64,000 bases of DNA from Ustulina deusta. Its lineage: Eukaryota; Ascomycota; Sordariomycetes; Xylariales; Xylariaceae. The notes under the pieces are model-generated. The model did not search any database. It was given only the letters and a program-made list of their open reading frames with translations, and was not told the origin of the DNA. The stretch is taken from NCBI GenBank assembly GCA_023159155.1, contig JAJNNX010000012.1, positions 310,001 to 374,000 of the forward strand, written 5' to 3'. Shown piece after piece: positions 1 to 11,757 of this stretch. How positions within the stretch are numbered: the first letter of the stretch is position 1; each line of letters starts with the position of its first letter. Made by a program: the position numbers and the translations under genes.

Positions 1-1162
1 AGATTTTCCCACAAACTGCGATTTCTCATCGACATCGAACTCGAGATATTGGACGAGTATCACGATCGTCTCAAAGACTCGTTGGATACATATTCCGCTA
101 TAACCTCAACAATCGGTCGAACATTACATGGCGTCACACGAGAACAACTGGCGGCTTTAGAAGGGACGGGCGCTTTTGAGACACTGTGTAAAGTCCTAGG
201 GAGCTCTGATCACATTGTCAACACTCTCAAGGACTGGAGTAATGAAGAGGTGGGTATCAGCCTTGGATACCTCAGTTTGAAACTTACTAATCGTTTCTAG
301 TTCTTTGTTACGTTGTGGGAAGAACTCCAAGCACGAGCACGCAAGAATAGTGATCTAGAGACCCTTGCAGGCGGAATGAGTCACGAAGCTGTGAAAGACC
401 GTATTTCTTCAGCTGTTGGAACCAATGAAGACACCGGTATCTTGTTTGACGAAACCATTGCCGCCTACAGCTTTCGGCGCAAGACTGCCGAAGAATACCT
501 TGTCTCAGCGTTGATTGATTCCCACCAGAAGGCATTCCGGCCGTATTTGGGTAAACCTCAATGGACTACCATAAGTAGTGATTTAAACAGTAAGTAGTCT
601 GCACTACCTCGATTTTGAGGCGCACGCTGATCGAGATAGTCGATTCCTCCCAACTCGCAATAACCGCGGAACTCGATGAGCCCCTCAAGGTTTGTGAACG
701 TGCAAATGAGTTTTTACGTAATTGTTGCTAACAGCATGCCAGATCATCAAACGGAACTTAACATTCTTAGCTAGGGCCCTAAGTACGGCTGTATATCGCC
801 GAATTTGGCGAACAGCACTTGAGAAACTTCAAGAGATGTTATGGGGGGAGGTTCTTCTGAGACAGAATTTTACGACTCTAGGCGCAGCACAATTCGTACG
901 AGATTTACAGGCAGTCTTTTCGCTAGTTGATCGCCATCTTCCGGATGGATCCTTGATTATGGGCACGCTGCAGGATGGCGCACAGTTATTGAATCTGCCC
1001 ATTGAATCAAGCACCGGAGGTATCACTCTTCAGCAAGCCACCGATCGTGTGTTCACGGATAACATGGAGGCAAAGAAGACACTCGCTGAATTGGATCTGG
1101 AATCGCTAACCCCCACAAATGCACGAAAGATATTACAGAGGAGAGTTGAAAATAGTGAATAG
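1..1162 (+). CDS. RINT-1/Tip20 family vesicle-tethering protein, C-terminal part (5' end outside the window)
   Basis: Exons <1-249, 301-589, 640-689 and 743-1162 join in frame and end at a TAG stop. The reading frame is open from base 1, so the N-terminus lies before the window. About 335 residues are visible. Landmarks are SNEEFFVTLWEELQ across the first intron, TAELDEPLK in the 50-nt exon, and GEVLLRQNFTTLGAAQF, a strongly conserved block of the RINT1_TIP1 family. Introns are 50-53 nt with GT..AG ends; the second was placed by phase (589 to 640). The family (yeast Tip20, human RINT-1) is a subunit of the Dsl1/NRZ tethering complex, which captures Golgi-derived COPI vesicles at the ER, so the protein probably acts on the cytosolic face of the ER. 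The downstream carrier gene is convergent. Family assignment is firm; the exact start of the 50-nt exon is less so. Confidence 0.85.
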
Positions 1163-1348
1163 ATATGGAGAACTATAAACAATTCACTGCATATCTATCT
1201 ATCCTGACTTTTCTCTATGTTGAATATCCGTGCGTAGAAGAGGCTTAGCAGCCATTGGTGTCCGGTTATCAGTCTACATGATCAAACGCCAGAAAATGGA
1301 ACCCAAACTCAGACGTGGAAACTTGTGCTCCGTCGCCTCTCACCTCTT

Positions 1349-2503
1349 TCAGCTGATGGCTCTCATCGTCGCCTCGACCACGGCAAAGGTTCCGGCACTG
1401 ACGGGCATAGCACGCAGCAACGTAGGCCCAATGCCCTTCCAGAAGCCACGCATGCCCTCACCCCGCCACGTCTGCGCGAAGCAATCACGCATGCTCTTGT
1501 AGCGCATGTTCTCCCCGAACCCGTCCGTCTGCATCTTGCTCTTGACGACATCAAACGGGTAGCTGGCCAACCAGAGGGCCTCGCCGGCAAGCCCACCGTA
1601 CAGCGCCACCTTGTAAGCGGGGACCTCGCTGCGCGCGAGCCCGTTGCGCGCCGCGTCGGCGTTCATCATCCACTCGAAGGCCAGGAACCACATGCCGTAG
1701 GCCTGGGCCTCGCGGATGACGGTGACGGCCTCGCCGCGATACACGCCGCGGAGGACGCCGCCGCCCCGGGCGCTGAGCTTGCGCACGCAGTCCAGCGGCC
1801 CGGAGTACAGACGTGCGGCGCCGTGGGGCTGCGTCTGGAGACGGATGCGCACATGCTCGATCGGGCCCGAAATGACCGAGTTGGCGACGCCCGCGAAGGC
1901 GCCGGCCGCGTAGTACTGCCCATAACTCAGGTCCTTGACGGCCCGGGCTGCGTTGGCCGCCTCGAAGTACCGCTTCGCGTAGCCGAAGGCGCCGAACTGG
2001 ATCGACACGCACGCGCCGATGCCCAGGAGAGGCGTCAGCGTGCCCTTGTAGAAGGCCAGCGGGCCCTCTTTCGCGTAGATGGAGGTCGCGGCGTCGAGGG
2101 CCGAGCTATATTGTGTCGTTGTTTGCAGACGCACTTTGACGATGTCGAAGGGCTGACCTGCGGGGGAAATGTTAGCTCAATCTGCTTCAGATAGTCGCAT
2201 TGGGAAGATCTCCAAGGTCGGCGGATCCGAGGCGTCGTGGAAAAACCCGTCGATACAGCATGGCGCTGATGGCCGCTACTGTATTTCGCCATGGAGGGGA
2301 AGTGAAGGCTCACTTGAGAGAGAGAGAGAGAGAGAGAGAGCAGATTTGACCCGCTCGAAACCGCACACGTACTCGAGAATAACAATTGGAACCGACTAAC
2401 CGATCAAAACCTGCGCAACGCCTCCCGCCGCGCCCGCAAACAGGTCCTTCGCCGTGTCGAGCGAACCCCCCTTCGCATCGACGTCTTGCACCGCGTCCGC
2501 CAT
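1349..2503 (-). CDS. Mitochondrial carrier (SLC25), YMC1/carnitine-amino acid carrier-like
   Basis: Two exons, 2503-2401 and 2157-1349 on the minus strand, give a 303-residue protein, the usual carrier length. The start ATG at 2503 opens a short acidic N-terminus followed by KDLFAGAAGGVAQVLIG; the intron splits the Gly codon directly before QPFDIVKVRLQT. All three carrier repeats show the PX[D/E]xx[K/R] signature: PFDIVKVRLQ, PIEHVRIRLQ and PFDVVKSKMQ. The second repeat form (PIEHVRIRLQTQ) resembles the YMC1/YMC2 and carnitine/ornithine carrier branch, so the substrate is probably an amino acid or acylcarnitine; this is inferred. It should sit in the inner mitochondrial membrane with six helices. 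The coding exons are clearly more GC-rich than the surroundings, and the 243-nt intron carries a GA-repeat tract. Confidence 0.88.
2316..2340. repeat. (GA)n dinucleotide microsatellite
   Basis: An almost pure GA/TC tract lies inside the 243-nt intron of the mitochondrial carrier gene. On the coding strand it reads as CT repeats about 60 nt downstream of the donor site. Such tracts change length by slippage. Confidence 0.9.
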
Positions 2504-3579
2504 TGTCCTGCCCCGCGCTCCTCACTAACTCCTCCTGGACCCGATTTTCCAAGGCCGCGTCTCTCGTGATCAGGCAGAGAGCTTCTATGAAAGCCGTAGA
2601 GGGGCGGGCAAGTGAGCGAGCGCGTCAGCAATTGGCCGTCGAGAAAATCACTGCTGAAAAGTTGATGGTTGTGTCGCCGCCGCCGATATAGGAGGGGGAT
2701 GGGATTCGGGGATGGTGGGCAAGATAACGAATTCCAATGGTCCGAGTGCCTCTTCCTGAGGTACTTGCCTACGGTACATACAAAATCTTATCGCCTATCT
2801 TCGATTGATCCTATAGACTTAGATAGTGTACTCGGAATACTTAGATACTAAGTCGCAAGCTATACATACACTGTCCTTTGTACCTCCCTCACAACCGCCT
2901 CCCAAACTTATGTCGGAACAGAAAGCCAATCACGTCATCTCAGGACCTGATTTTATCGTCTGAAGACCCCACTGACCCATATTACCCCTCACAGTGGATC
3001 CATGTCAATTATCGTGTGGAGTACCGTAGTTCAGAGAGAATCGAGAGCAGTGGTCGGCTTAGCAACATCATTTATTTATTTCTTCAGCGCTAGCGGTGCA
3101 CATTGATAAAGAAAACTTGCATCAATCTGTCAAGCGAGATAGTCTAAGGTCAAGACGGCTTCATGATGTTAAACCCGGCGCATGTGATGTGTAGATATTG
3201 TCAGATGCAGGACGTGACCAAACCTTGACTATTAGAGTACCTAGAACCTAATGAGACATGAAGTGGCTGAAAAGGGGGTATAACCACCCTGTGGCTGAAC
3301 CATTGAAAAAAACGGTCTGAAACATATTTCGCTATAATCAACTAGTTCCCGGATTTGAATTTCAAGTATTCATGCTAGGAAACTATCTCCTAGTACAAGA
3401 GCAAGGTGAGTATACCATATAGTTGAGCCTACTCTCATTGTTCACTTCACTATATCAACGTGTTATTAATTTACAAAGTAAGCCCCTTGTACTGGAGGGG
3501 TACCTGAGGTTCTGCTACACCAATTACCACCCATCTTCTCAAAAGTCGAGCGACTGTCCCTTGAACCCAATGCTATACA
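2504..3579. other. Intergenic region, about 1.1 kb
   Basis: It lies between the start of the minus-strand carrier gene and the 3' end of the minus-strand permease. It should hold the carrier promoter and the permease 3' UTR. Short ORFs inside show no family resemblance or plausible splice partners, and I see no other feature. Confidence 0.5.
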
Positions 3580-5562
3580 TTAGTGAGCAACTTCGATGAT
3601 TGGCCCTGTGTAAACCTTTCTTGCCCAGCCCGCATAGTAGATCATACTAAACAAAAGTACAGCCCCGAAGACCAACACAGAGTAGTTAAAGTTGGCAGCC
3701 GTAACTTCACGAGCGGAAGGCCAGAAGCTAAAGAAGAATATGTAAAGGAGATAGGCACAGGCAAAGATGTTGTTGGCAACACCTAACGCCCCACGAAGTC
3801 GCCAAGGGCCCCAGGTCAATTCTGAGCCCATTGTATTAACAAGAACGTCGTCGTCTTGTCGTAGGCGGATGCCTCCGGTAGTTCTACGGTAAAGGAGTAA
3901 TGAAGCCGTAATGAAGTAGGAACCAAACAACCCGGCGATGGAGATTGAAATAACGCCATTAAATGCCGTTGCATCCCCGATGTTGACTAGAGATAGAAGA
4001 ATGGCGATAATTGTTGTGACGAGAACAGCGTATCGGGGGATACCAGTCCGGGAACTAACTTGTTTTAACAATTTCCAACCGGGCAGCGCTCGATCGCGCG
4101 AAAAGGCCCAGTATAGCCGCGAAGTCGAAGCTATACAATTGGTAGTGGCGCTGAATGACATAACTACTACGATGGCAGCCATCACTGTTGCACCGGCTGT
4201 AGATCCAACAGCGTGCCGGAAGATAGCCATGAAAGGGTACTGGGGATTTTCAGCCAGTGCTTCGTCGATATCACCAATCGAAAACAAAGTTGCGATTAAT
4301 AGAGAGAAACCTAACGTCCCATTGATAGCGAGACCTGTTAGAAGGGAGCGAGGTATGACAATAGCGGCGTTGCGGATCTCCTCCGACATCTAGCAATAAT
4401 TAGAAATCGCGATCAGACCGAAACACTGGCAGGCTTACATGGATGGCGCCATCACCACCAAGGAATGCGAACACGTTTCCCATAATTCCAATGCTGAATG
4501 ATAGGCCCTGTGTTTGCCAACCGCCCAGATTTAGAAACGTATTGAATACATCCGAAGGTGTTTGGTGCTGGCTTAGCAGAGCCAGAGGGAAGATGACGGC
4601 AAAAAACCCGAGGACTAGACACTCAGTATTAGTTGTTACTAATTTGACCGCGCTTTTAAAGTGTCTTGGAACAACCAGAGCCTTCTAGGGTAAGACCTTG
4701 GTCCGAAAGGAGCTCTCATCCTCTACACTTTATACAACAAGAAAATGACGCTGAAAATTGCTTACTGTGAAGAATAAGGACAAAGCCTTCGAATCTTGCG
4801 AGAAGAACTCCAATGGCTGCATTAATACTGTATCCAAATAGCACAACACCCCAAAACAGGAGTGTACCGTGCCAGTTCTTCATGTTATCCGCATATTCCG
4901 GATGCGTTAGTAGTATCAGGCCTTGTATCATCGTGCCTGTGACGAAGCCACCGGATGCTACTAGCGCCTGCCAGCCTAGCGATTGTCATTAATATCAGGA
5001 GCTAATGAAAAAGGTTGTGGCGCAATCTAAATTACCTGTAAGGGTCAACCACCCCGTCAGATAACCAAGAATTTTCCGGTAGCTAGGCGGTGCAAGCATG
5101 GAAACCCAGTGGTATTGTCCGCCAGAGGTTGGTGCCATGGAAGCTAATTCCGAGAGCGTGATGAATACGGAAAGGGTACCGATCCAGACGACAAGAAATC
5201 CGTAGATGATACCAGATGGCCCGCCACTAGTAACGTGGTAATATGGTTAGCGAACGCTGTACTCTTGAAGCACTTGGAGGGGCGCATACTTCTGTAGTCC
5301 TGCGAGAAACGTGCTATTCGAAAGTTAGCCACTTATTTTGTTTAGCCTGTGCTTGAGTGCAAACTTACATCAATGAACCCTCCCAAGTAATGAGCACGGT
5401 ACAGCTGAACCCGAGGATCGTCAAGAAGCCGAAGTTCCTCTTCAAAACTGGCTTCTTTCCTAGGCGTGCCAACGCAACATCATCACGTGAGTCCCTTCCT
5501 GAAGTAGCCGACGCGGTCACTGCGGCATGCATTCCCACTTTTGCCTCGTTGTCGGAATCCAT
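3580..5562 (-). CDS. Amino-acid/choline-type permease (APC superfamily)
   Basis: Six minus-strand exons, 5562-5369, 5313-5290, 5226-5036, 4975-4766, 4614-4439 and 4389-3580, join with consistent phase to give 534 residues. Family continuity supports every join: FGFLTILGFSCTVLITWEGS, then GLQNGGPSG created across exons 2 and 3, then LSELASMAPTSGGQYHW, LTGWQALVASGG, ARFEGFVLILHILGFFAV and GDGAIHMSEEIRNA. The many hydrophobic segments fit a 12-helix plasma-membrane permease of the fungal choline/GABA/amino-acid group (Hnm1/Uga4-like). The first about 45 residues are hydrophilic and cytosolic. Exon 2 is only 24 nt. Transport direction is import by proton symport in this family; the actual substrate cannot be read from sequence. 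The C-terminal KVYTGPIIEVAH is typical of the group. Confidence 0.88.
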
Positions 5563-6815
5563 GGTTGGTAAAATAGAGGTCGTGTGAAATGTATGAACAA
5601 AGCTATACTGATGATGAGAAAGCGACTAAGACGACGGGAAGGGAGAGAAACGGCGAGGAACCACGTGGTAAAAATGCCTTAATGAATGCAGGTTCAATAG
5701 GGGGCTTCCAGGTTAACCAACCACTGAAACTGACCCCTTGTTGGCGAGAGTGGGCTGGGGAGCAGGACCGGAAAGCGAGGAGGGATTTTTATGAGTCCGG
5801 TATTATGAGTATTCAGCGAGCCAAGTTGTTTACCAACCGACTCAGGCTTCGTGGGGTTGCTTCGGACCAATTAAGTGGTCGAAGAGTTCAGCTCGAGAAA
5901 CTGAATACTACCCCCTCATCAATAGTCGTTATGGATCTTGGGCTGCATCATATGCACTGAGGTGCATGGCGTTGCAGCTTCCAATGCTACCACCACAAAA
6001 ATCGTCTCGACTCCAAATAGCCAGTCCGACGATAATACAACGTTTGACCATCTGCCCCTTTCTACGCCCACCGGACCGGAGTCCAAACTCAGTCGTTTTG
6101 TCATGAACATGGGCAAGTTCGATGTCGCGTCGCATGTTTGGCAGCTATCTAACCTTTAGGTATTCATAGTCACCCATGTCGTGCGACATCAATACGCCAC
6201 CAAGTCTGAACGGCTTGCCGCCTTGGTTTACGCCAGGGGTTAGCCGCAGCTGTGCTACTCCTCTTGCGCTGTCATTCCCCTCACTGCCTTCATGGAACAA
6301 AACGGCCCGACGGCAAAACATAGGCCGCAGGAGTGTGGACTGGGGTTTCAGCGGCAGACCACGAACTCGTCTGGTCTACCGCAGTGCTCGGCTTGTGATG
6401 CTTACCGTACACGATTTGACTTTTGACCTCGGGATCTTAGAGATGTTGTTTTCATAGCAGCTTGTTATAATAGGTTAATTTCGGCAACATCATTTGTAAT
6501 GCCATTAGAATTGATATGAACGGCTGACGTTAATCGTGATCTAAGAAAAGGGTATCTGCATCGCTAAATAATAGAATCTACTCATACATGTATTTGATAA
6601 CGAAGACAGGGTGTTCGTCGCCACCCATTTTTTGACATGGCAGTGTTTTCTGCAGACTCTGTCGTACAACCATCTCACATCTCAGCCATACCCGAGCCGA
6701 GATATAAACCCGCCATCTTGATTACCTATCAGCTTTTCTTTATAAAAAAAAAGCAAAATGGTCATGAAATTTCCGTGGTATTCAGCTTCGCCTTGTAGCC
6801 AAGTGTCAGTATTAT
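5563..6815. other. Intergenic region, about 1.25 kb
   Basis: It lies upstream of the permease and downstream of the PTH11-like receptor, both on the minus strand. Small ORFs on both strands (for example 5589-5960 and 6176-6457, plus strand) have no recognisable domain or splice extension and look like chance ORFs. It should contain the permease promoter. Confidence 0.45.
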
Positions 6816-7996
6816 TCACCTGGTTGCGCTAGAAGAGCATGCTGCTGAGGTGTTCGTATTTCCTAGGCCGTACCCGCCAGACCCGTACCTGTTTCCTGAA
6901 AGCTCCTCCTCCTCTGAGCCATGAATACTTTCAACTCGATTAACGCTCGACTCGAGACTTTCCATGAAAGGTTTCAGATAAGGTGCACATGCTGTGATGG
7001 TACTTATGACCAAGGTTGTCTGGTTCAAAATCACCGGTAACCATAGAGTATCTGTCGGGTCTGAATATGAAAATACTCCTAGAAAGACCGTGAGCTGTGC
7101 TATAGAAACACCAACCACCCTGTGCCAATTAGCGGATATATTCATTTAGATGAAGATATTGTTTCAATAAACGGCATGGAATGGCACTCACAGGAGTCGG
7201 ATGAGGAAAATTGATAGAATAATGACCTTTTTCGAGCGGGGGATCTGTAGGTTTCCGATAATAAAACCACAGAGTGCCACAGTGGAAATGTCGGTCGCAA
7301 CGTTCAAAACCGCGACGTATGTCCACCAGGCTCGCTATGACGGTTAGCATTCTCAACTAGGACTGGTCGGAAGCTAAGAAAGCATACCCGATCAACGCAC
7401 CTAGCCCCATGGACATAATCCCATGGTGTCGGTAGTGCACATTGAAATAGAGAGACAAGAACAGAAGTGAGTACCCAAAGGCCGATAATACCCTGGAGAA
7501 CCCAGTCGAGCCGTCTGTGTGTTGTGCTTCGACTCAGTTGCTGGATGAAGGTAGATATTGACCACTTAATGAGGGCTAAGCTGATAATGAAGAAAACGAT
7601 GCTTGCGTATTCTGCCTTTGTGCATTCATTCATTAGCTCTTGGGTATATTTAGCTGTAACTAGGAAGCGATAATACCTTTAGGAAGTTGTCGACCGCCAC
7701 GTTGCTCATATTGCCTGCAGGTTTTCCCAGACTATCGGCGACGCCTATGGATATTGAGATACACTGAGCAAGGTATGCAGTCTGTTTGGAGTTAGGTGTT
7801 GATCCTGGCGGCCATAAGTTCCTAGACTCACCTGTGCGGCTACCATGATATAATCATCCCAGCCTAGCTTACGAGTCATAGCGTATTTCGTCCCCAGCCG
7901 TGCGGCCACGGTCAACACTGACACAACAAAGATGAACCAGAGGAGAAGCTGTACCGTGCTACCCTGGCCCGGAGTGGCGACATCTCTTCTATCCAT
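6816..7996 (-). CDS. PTH11-like integral membrane receptor (fungal rhodopsin-type domain)
   Basis: Five minus-strand exons, 7996-7832, 7781-7677, 7615-7388, 7334-7192 and 7119-6816, give 314 residues. Joins restore the standard order of this family: GWDDYIMVAAQ after the first helices, DNFLK followed by AEYASIVFFIISLALIKWSI, WVLTSVLVSLFQC, CVDR followed by RAWWTYVAVLNVATDIS, and SKKVIILSIFLIRLL followed by VVGVSIAQLTVF. Seven hydrophobic helices are visible. The C-terminal tail is hydrophilic and rich in Ser, Gly and Glu, as expected for a cytosolic tail. PTH11-like proteins are plasma-membrane proteins thought to sense surfaces or ligands upstream of G-protein/cAMP signalling. No N-terminal CFEM domain is present, so this is the shorter subclass. 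The ligand is unknown. A second, unrelated-looking copy is at 54.5 kb. Confidence 0.85.
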
Positions 7997-9131
7997 CTCG
8001 AGCGTGTCTCGGGGTATAGGCCGGACTGGCGGGGACTAATTCGAAAAAAAAAAAAAAACAGCAGTGCAGAAAGGATGAAAAAGAGGGAGTTATCTTTCAA
8101 AGCCTATGATCCAGATTAGTATCGCCAACGTGAGCCCGCCAGAAGACCTACCAAGCCGGCTCGAGGGAGGCCGAATATAATGGGGTTCATTCAGTCGCAT
8201 AGCAGGTCTAGCGTGCGGCGAGTCGCTCCATAGTGGACATGCGCTCTGCTTGATTCGGAATCCGCAGAACCTCGACCTATTACATAGTTAATGTCACATC
8301 CAATCTGGAGGAGAATGGAGTGTATACTCCTATAGGATGGCCAGATCGGATATGACATAATACTAGAGATAATAGGGATGCGCCAATAGACCTAGCTTAG
8401 ACTTCAAGCTAGGCAGACTGCGCCCTAACTGACGGGTCGGGTTGGTCTACTTACTTACTAAGTATGTGACCGCGATAGGTACTGCATGAGCCCTGTCGGT
8501 ACACTGTACCATTCATCATGTGGACAGTTTTTCTCTGGCTGGCCAGGTCTGAAGCGGGTTATAGAGTATCTAATCCCTGGAAGAGCATGGCTTGGCCAAT
8601 TGCCGAGATCTCGCTGACCGAGATGGCCTCGTCATCCCCGATCGTAAGCATGGCGTGGCGAATTACTCATTTTCCATGCAAAGAACACAGGGTAATGCAT
8701 AACAGTGCCCGCTATGTGCTGCTACAGCACTATCTAGGTCGTGCAGTACGTTTCTGTGTTCCGTTCTGTGTACTGTGTAAGACTTCTAGTGAGACAGACC
8801 AAGAACACCATAAAGCGGCCCTCCATTTGTCTCATGTAGTGGCGTCTGCTGTGTAATGTAACGCCGTCTTTCCCCGCATCTCTTCCACTTCCCCAATGAG
8901 CTGTTGGCCATGCCTCGGTGCCTACCGCCCGACGCGTGTAATGCCTCCCTATACGGCCCAAATTCACTACCGACCCCTATTGTGTGTTGGCTAGTTGGTT
9001 CATTGGAACCATTACCGGCCCATTTCTTCAAACTTCTCGTGTTTATATTCTCGCTGCCTTAAAACTGCCTTAAATATTCACGACAGAGACTCCATCTCCT
9101 ACAAAATTTCTACACGCCATAGTTCTGAGAT
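7997..9131. other. Intergenic region between divergent genes, about 1.1 kb
   Basis: It separates the minus-strand PTH11-like gene from the plus-strand acetyltransferase and should contain both promoters. It has a pure A15 run near 8045. The overlapping small ORFs at 8518-9031 on both strands have no recognisable similarity and are taken as chance ORFs. Confidence 0.45.
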
Positions 9132-9888
9132 ATGGCGCTGAAGCTTCAAGAAATCGACCCTAGCAAAGACTTCCCAGCACTAGCCAGGTGCCTCTTCGAG
9201 TCCTACGAGGACCCGCCACAAAAGTTCTTCCACGTCTTCTTCCCAATCCATGGCACTGGAGATGAGGCCCGTGAAGAGGCCATCGAGGAAGCTGCCGACC
9301 GTTTGAAACTATGGCATACCCATGATCCTTCTAGCTACTGGCAGAAGGTTGTCGACGAAGAAACCGGGAAGATAGCTGGAGGCGCTCTTTGGAACATCCA
9401 TCAGCAAAACCCGTTTGCCAACCCCGCTCCGTCGGTACCGACTTGGTTCCCGGATGATGGTTCCCGCAGGTTTGTCGAGAAGGCACTTGAAAACCATAGT
9501 CGGCCACGGTCCCAGGTAGCCCAAAAACCTCATCTCTGTAAGTCAAACACTTCCCAGTAAAGAGTCGGCACTTGCTTACCCAACTCGAGACCTCTTCATT
9601 ATCTTCACTCATCCAGACTATCGCCGCAAGGGGGTTGGACAACAGTTTATGGATTGGGGGATGAAGAAAGCCGATGAGACAGCAGTAGACTTTTACCTAG
9701 ATTCAACCCCTTATGGAAGGCCGTTGTATGAAGCAAATGGATTTACCTACATCGAAGAGAACGTAAACAGACCTACAACCGAGAACCCAGATGAAAAATG
9801 GAAAGAGATCGAAAATAAAGTCGGTCCCTTCACATTCTGGCTTATGTGGCGGCCTCATGGCGGCAATAAGTCCTCTGTGGGTCAATGA
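9132..9888 (+). CDS. GNAT-family N-acetyltransferase
   Basis: Two exons, 9132-9537 and 9590-9888, give 234 residues. The intron was placed so that QKPHL runs through a split Tyr codon into FIIFTHPDYRRKGVGQQFMDWG. That block contains the Q/RxxGxG/A-type acetyl-CoA loop (RRKGVG), the hallmark of motif A in GNAT enzymes. Other acceptors give a stop or a poor join. The N-terminal half, with the FFHVFFPIHG segment, and the C-terminal strand GFTYIEENV with PLYEANGF (motif B) match small fungal acetyltransferases. The enzyme should transfer acetyl from acetyl-CoA to an amine or other small acceptor in the cytosol. The acceptor is not predictable. The nearest neighbours do not form an obvious pathway with it. 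Confidence 0.85.
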
Positions 9889-10657
9889 GGAGAACGACTA
9901 AGCAATATTTGTCAAATACCAATGCATCAAGTATGGTATGGGTCAGCATTCTGGTGTTTTCTGAGGTAGCACTTTATCATATCAGTATTATTCGATAACA
10001 ACCTAATAGGTACTCACTGAACGATATGATTCAAATAACGACTCTTGTTTGAAATTAGGATTTGAACTCGAGCCTGCCCCCTTCAGGTGTGCCCCACAGC
10101 TCCAACGACGGGAGAAACCCCGCCTGAATAGTAAGTTTAAAGGGGGTAAGGAGAAGTAGTGTGGCTCCGTGATAAAACACATCAACTGAGGTGTGGTTGC
10201 TGTCGTTTAGGGCAAGAAGACGGAAAGGCAGCCGTCGCGGAACTTGATGTTATCGCCCAAAATATAACGAGGTCACTGCCACGCACGTGAAGTAACCATT
10301 GCCGGGGTAGGAACTCAGAAACCGTGCTTGGTACACAACCGTTGCCTGTCACTTATTTCATACACCCAAGGAATATACCGAAACATACAACCTGGGTATC
10401 TAACATAGATGAAACGAGAGCGATATCAACACTGAGAAAATGTGTATTTATTCGTTGCTCAATAAGTTAATGAGTGTGCTACGAAACGAAGGGCTGCGGG
10501 GCCACACGAATGACTCCCCCCCTTCCCCCAACCAATGCCTTGTTATCCGATCCCTAAATAACTACAGTTGCCGTTAGCTATTCAGATACACTATACTGAG
10601 ATATGTAGGATGGGTTACCAAATCTTTCCCTGATTTGGGAGGGAATCCAGGCAGAAA
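9889..10657. other. Intergenic region, convergent 3' ends
   Basis: It lies between the 3' ends of the acetyltransferase (+) and the repeat-peptide gene (-). Only 3' UTRs would be expected. No coding signal or repeat was recognised. Confidence 0.45.
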
Positions 10658-10915
10658 TTAACCGACAGGAAGGATTCCGATTGGAAAGGCATTGGTGCGA
10701 ACGTCAACACCTCCCACAGGAAGTATTCCAACGGGGAATAAATTAGCACGAGCGTCCACGTCTGACTCGCCCTTATGCTGAAGTTCGACGTTGATCCATT
10801 CTTCTGAAGGAACGGGTGCTTGGGTGTTGACACTGAGTTTCCATGGCTGGATTCTTTGGTCTTGAGCAGCTTGACGAAGCTTAGCTTGGACGAGAGCCTC
10901 GTACTGGTTGGCCAT
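10658..10915 (-). CDS. Small protein with duplicated C-terminal Pro/Gly-rich peptide; possible peptide precursor
   Basis: A single-exon ORF of 85 residues starts at the ATG at 10915. I do not recognise the family. The N-terminal about 50 residues are hydrophilic and mostly helical in character (NQYEALVQAKLRQAAQDQ), with no signal peptide. The C-terminus is two copies of a 16-17-residue unit of the form VDxRxNxFPxGILPVG: ANLFPVGILPVG and TNAFPIGILPVG, each preceded by VDAR or GVDVR. Leader plus repeated hydrophobic core is the layout of a ribosomal peptide (RiPP) precursor, but no Lys-Arg Kex2 sites flank the repeats, and a short structural protein is equally possible. A TATAAGTA box lies about 100 nt upstream of the ATG, supporting real transcription. 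It is head-to-head with the CmcJ-like oxygenase at 11.76 kb. Confidence 0.55.
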   Translation of the reverse strand: MANQYEALVQAKLRQAAQDQRIQPWKLSVNTQAPVPSEEWINVELQHKGESDVDARANLFPVGILPVGGVDVRTNAFPIGILPVG

Positions 10916-11757
10916 ATTGAACAATATTTCTAATTGGCGATGAAACGTGAAACTGGGAAGAGAACCTGCTGGAATATAGTGTTTCGGCTGCTCAGCTAGG
11001 TCTACCGATGCATCATACTTATAGAGTTTTGTCTTGTCCTAGGCAAGGGGCGATAAGTGGGTGAATCTTGAAAACTTCCCTTCCCCACTTCATCTCAAAG
11101 CTCGAGGCATGTCTTAAACCTTTGCGCCCTGCAGGATGACCGATGTTACTTCAGGTAGACCCCCTATCCGTTATACATCAAACCTCCTCCAATCATGAAT
11201 TTGGGTTTTGCCGGGCCACTATCTGTCTAGTATCATTTCTGAAAAGTTCAGTATCATATGACCCAATACCAAGACTACCTTGATATGCATTGTCATAGGG
11301 GTATTATGGACGGTGCCTTAGACGGTTGAATTGTTCATCCGCCTACTTCCGCAAAGCGAACAACCAATTCACTACTCTATGTTCCTGTTCAAAGTGAATA
11401 GTCTCCTAGCCATACAGCAAACTCTATTCCTTGGTCTTTTAACCGAGGTAAGATCAAGGAGACTTCATACCAACAAATAATAATTCTGGGAAAAATAGGG
11501 GATGGCGTAGGTATCATTCTTAGTCAACCTTGAATGTACCACAAATGAAATCTCAGAATTGACCATCTCGAATGAGCAAGAGTAGATTTTTATTCCTCAG
11601 GCACCATTCTTGGTCGAATCACCTTCAATATCGTTTTGACTTCCACCTTTGCCGCGTCGATACTCTACTAAGCTCTCACTATTATCACTACAATTATACG
11701 AAGTTGCATGTGGTCCACCAAAACTTCAGTTTAGTCCTGAACAAATTGTGATACACA
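10916..11757. other. Divergent promoter region shared by the small repeat peptide gene and the CmcJ-like oxygenase
   Basis: This 842-nt region separates two divergent starts. It contains a good TATA box for the minus-strand gene. No coding sequence was recognised. If the two genes are co-regulated, shared factor sites should be here. Confidence 0.5.
11016..11023 (-). promoter_or_regulatory. TATA box (TATAAGTA)
   Basis: TATAAGTA on the minus strand lies about 100 nt before the start codon of the small repeat-peptide gene. Position and sequence fit a fungal core promoter. Confidence 0.5.

Noticed and set aside
1325..2194. Plus-strand ORF of 289 codons
   Set aside because: It is antisense to the mitochondrial carrier exon, whose protein is clearly real; the ORF is a product of high GC content.
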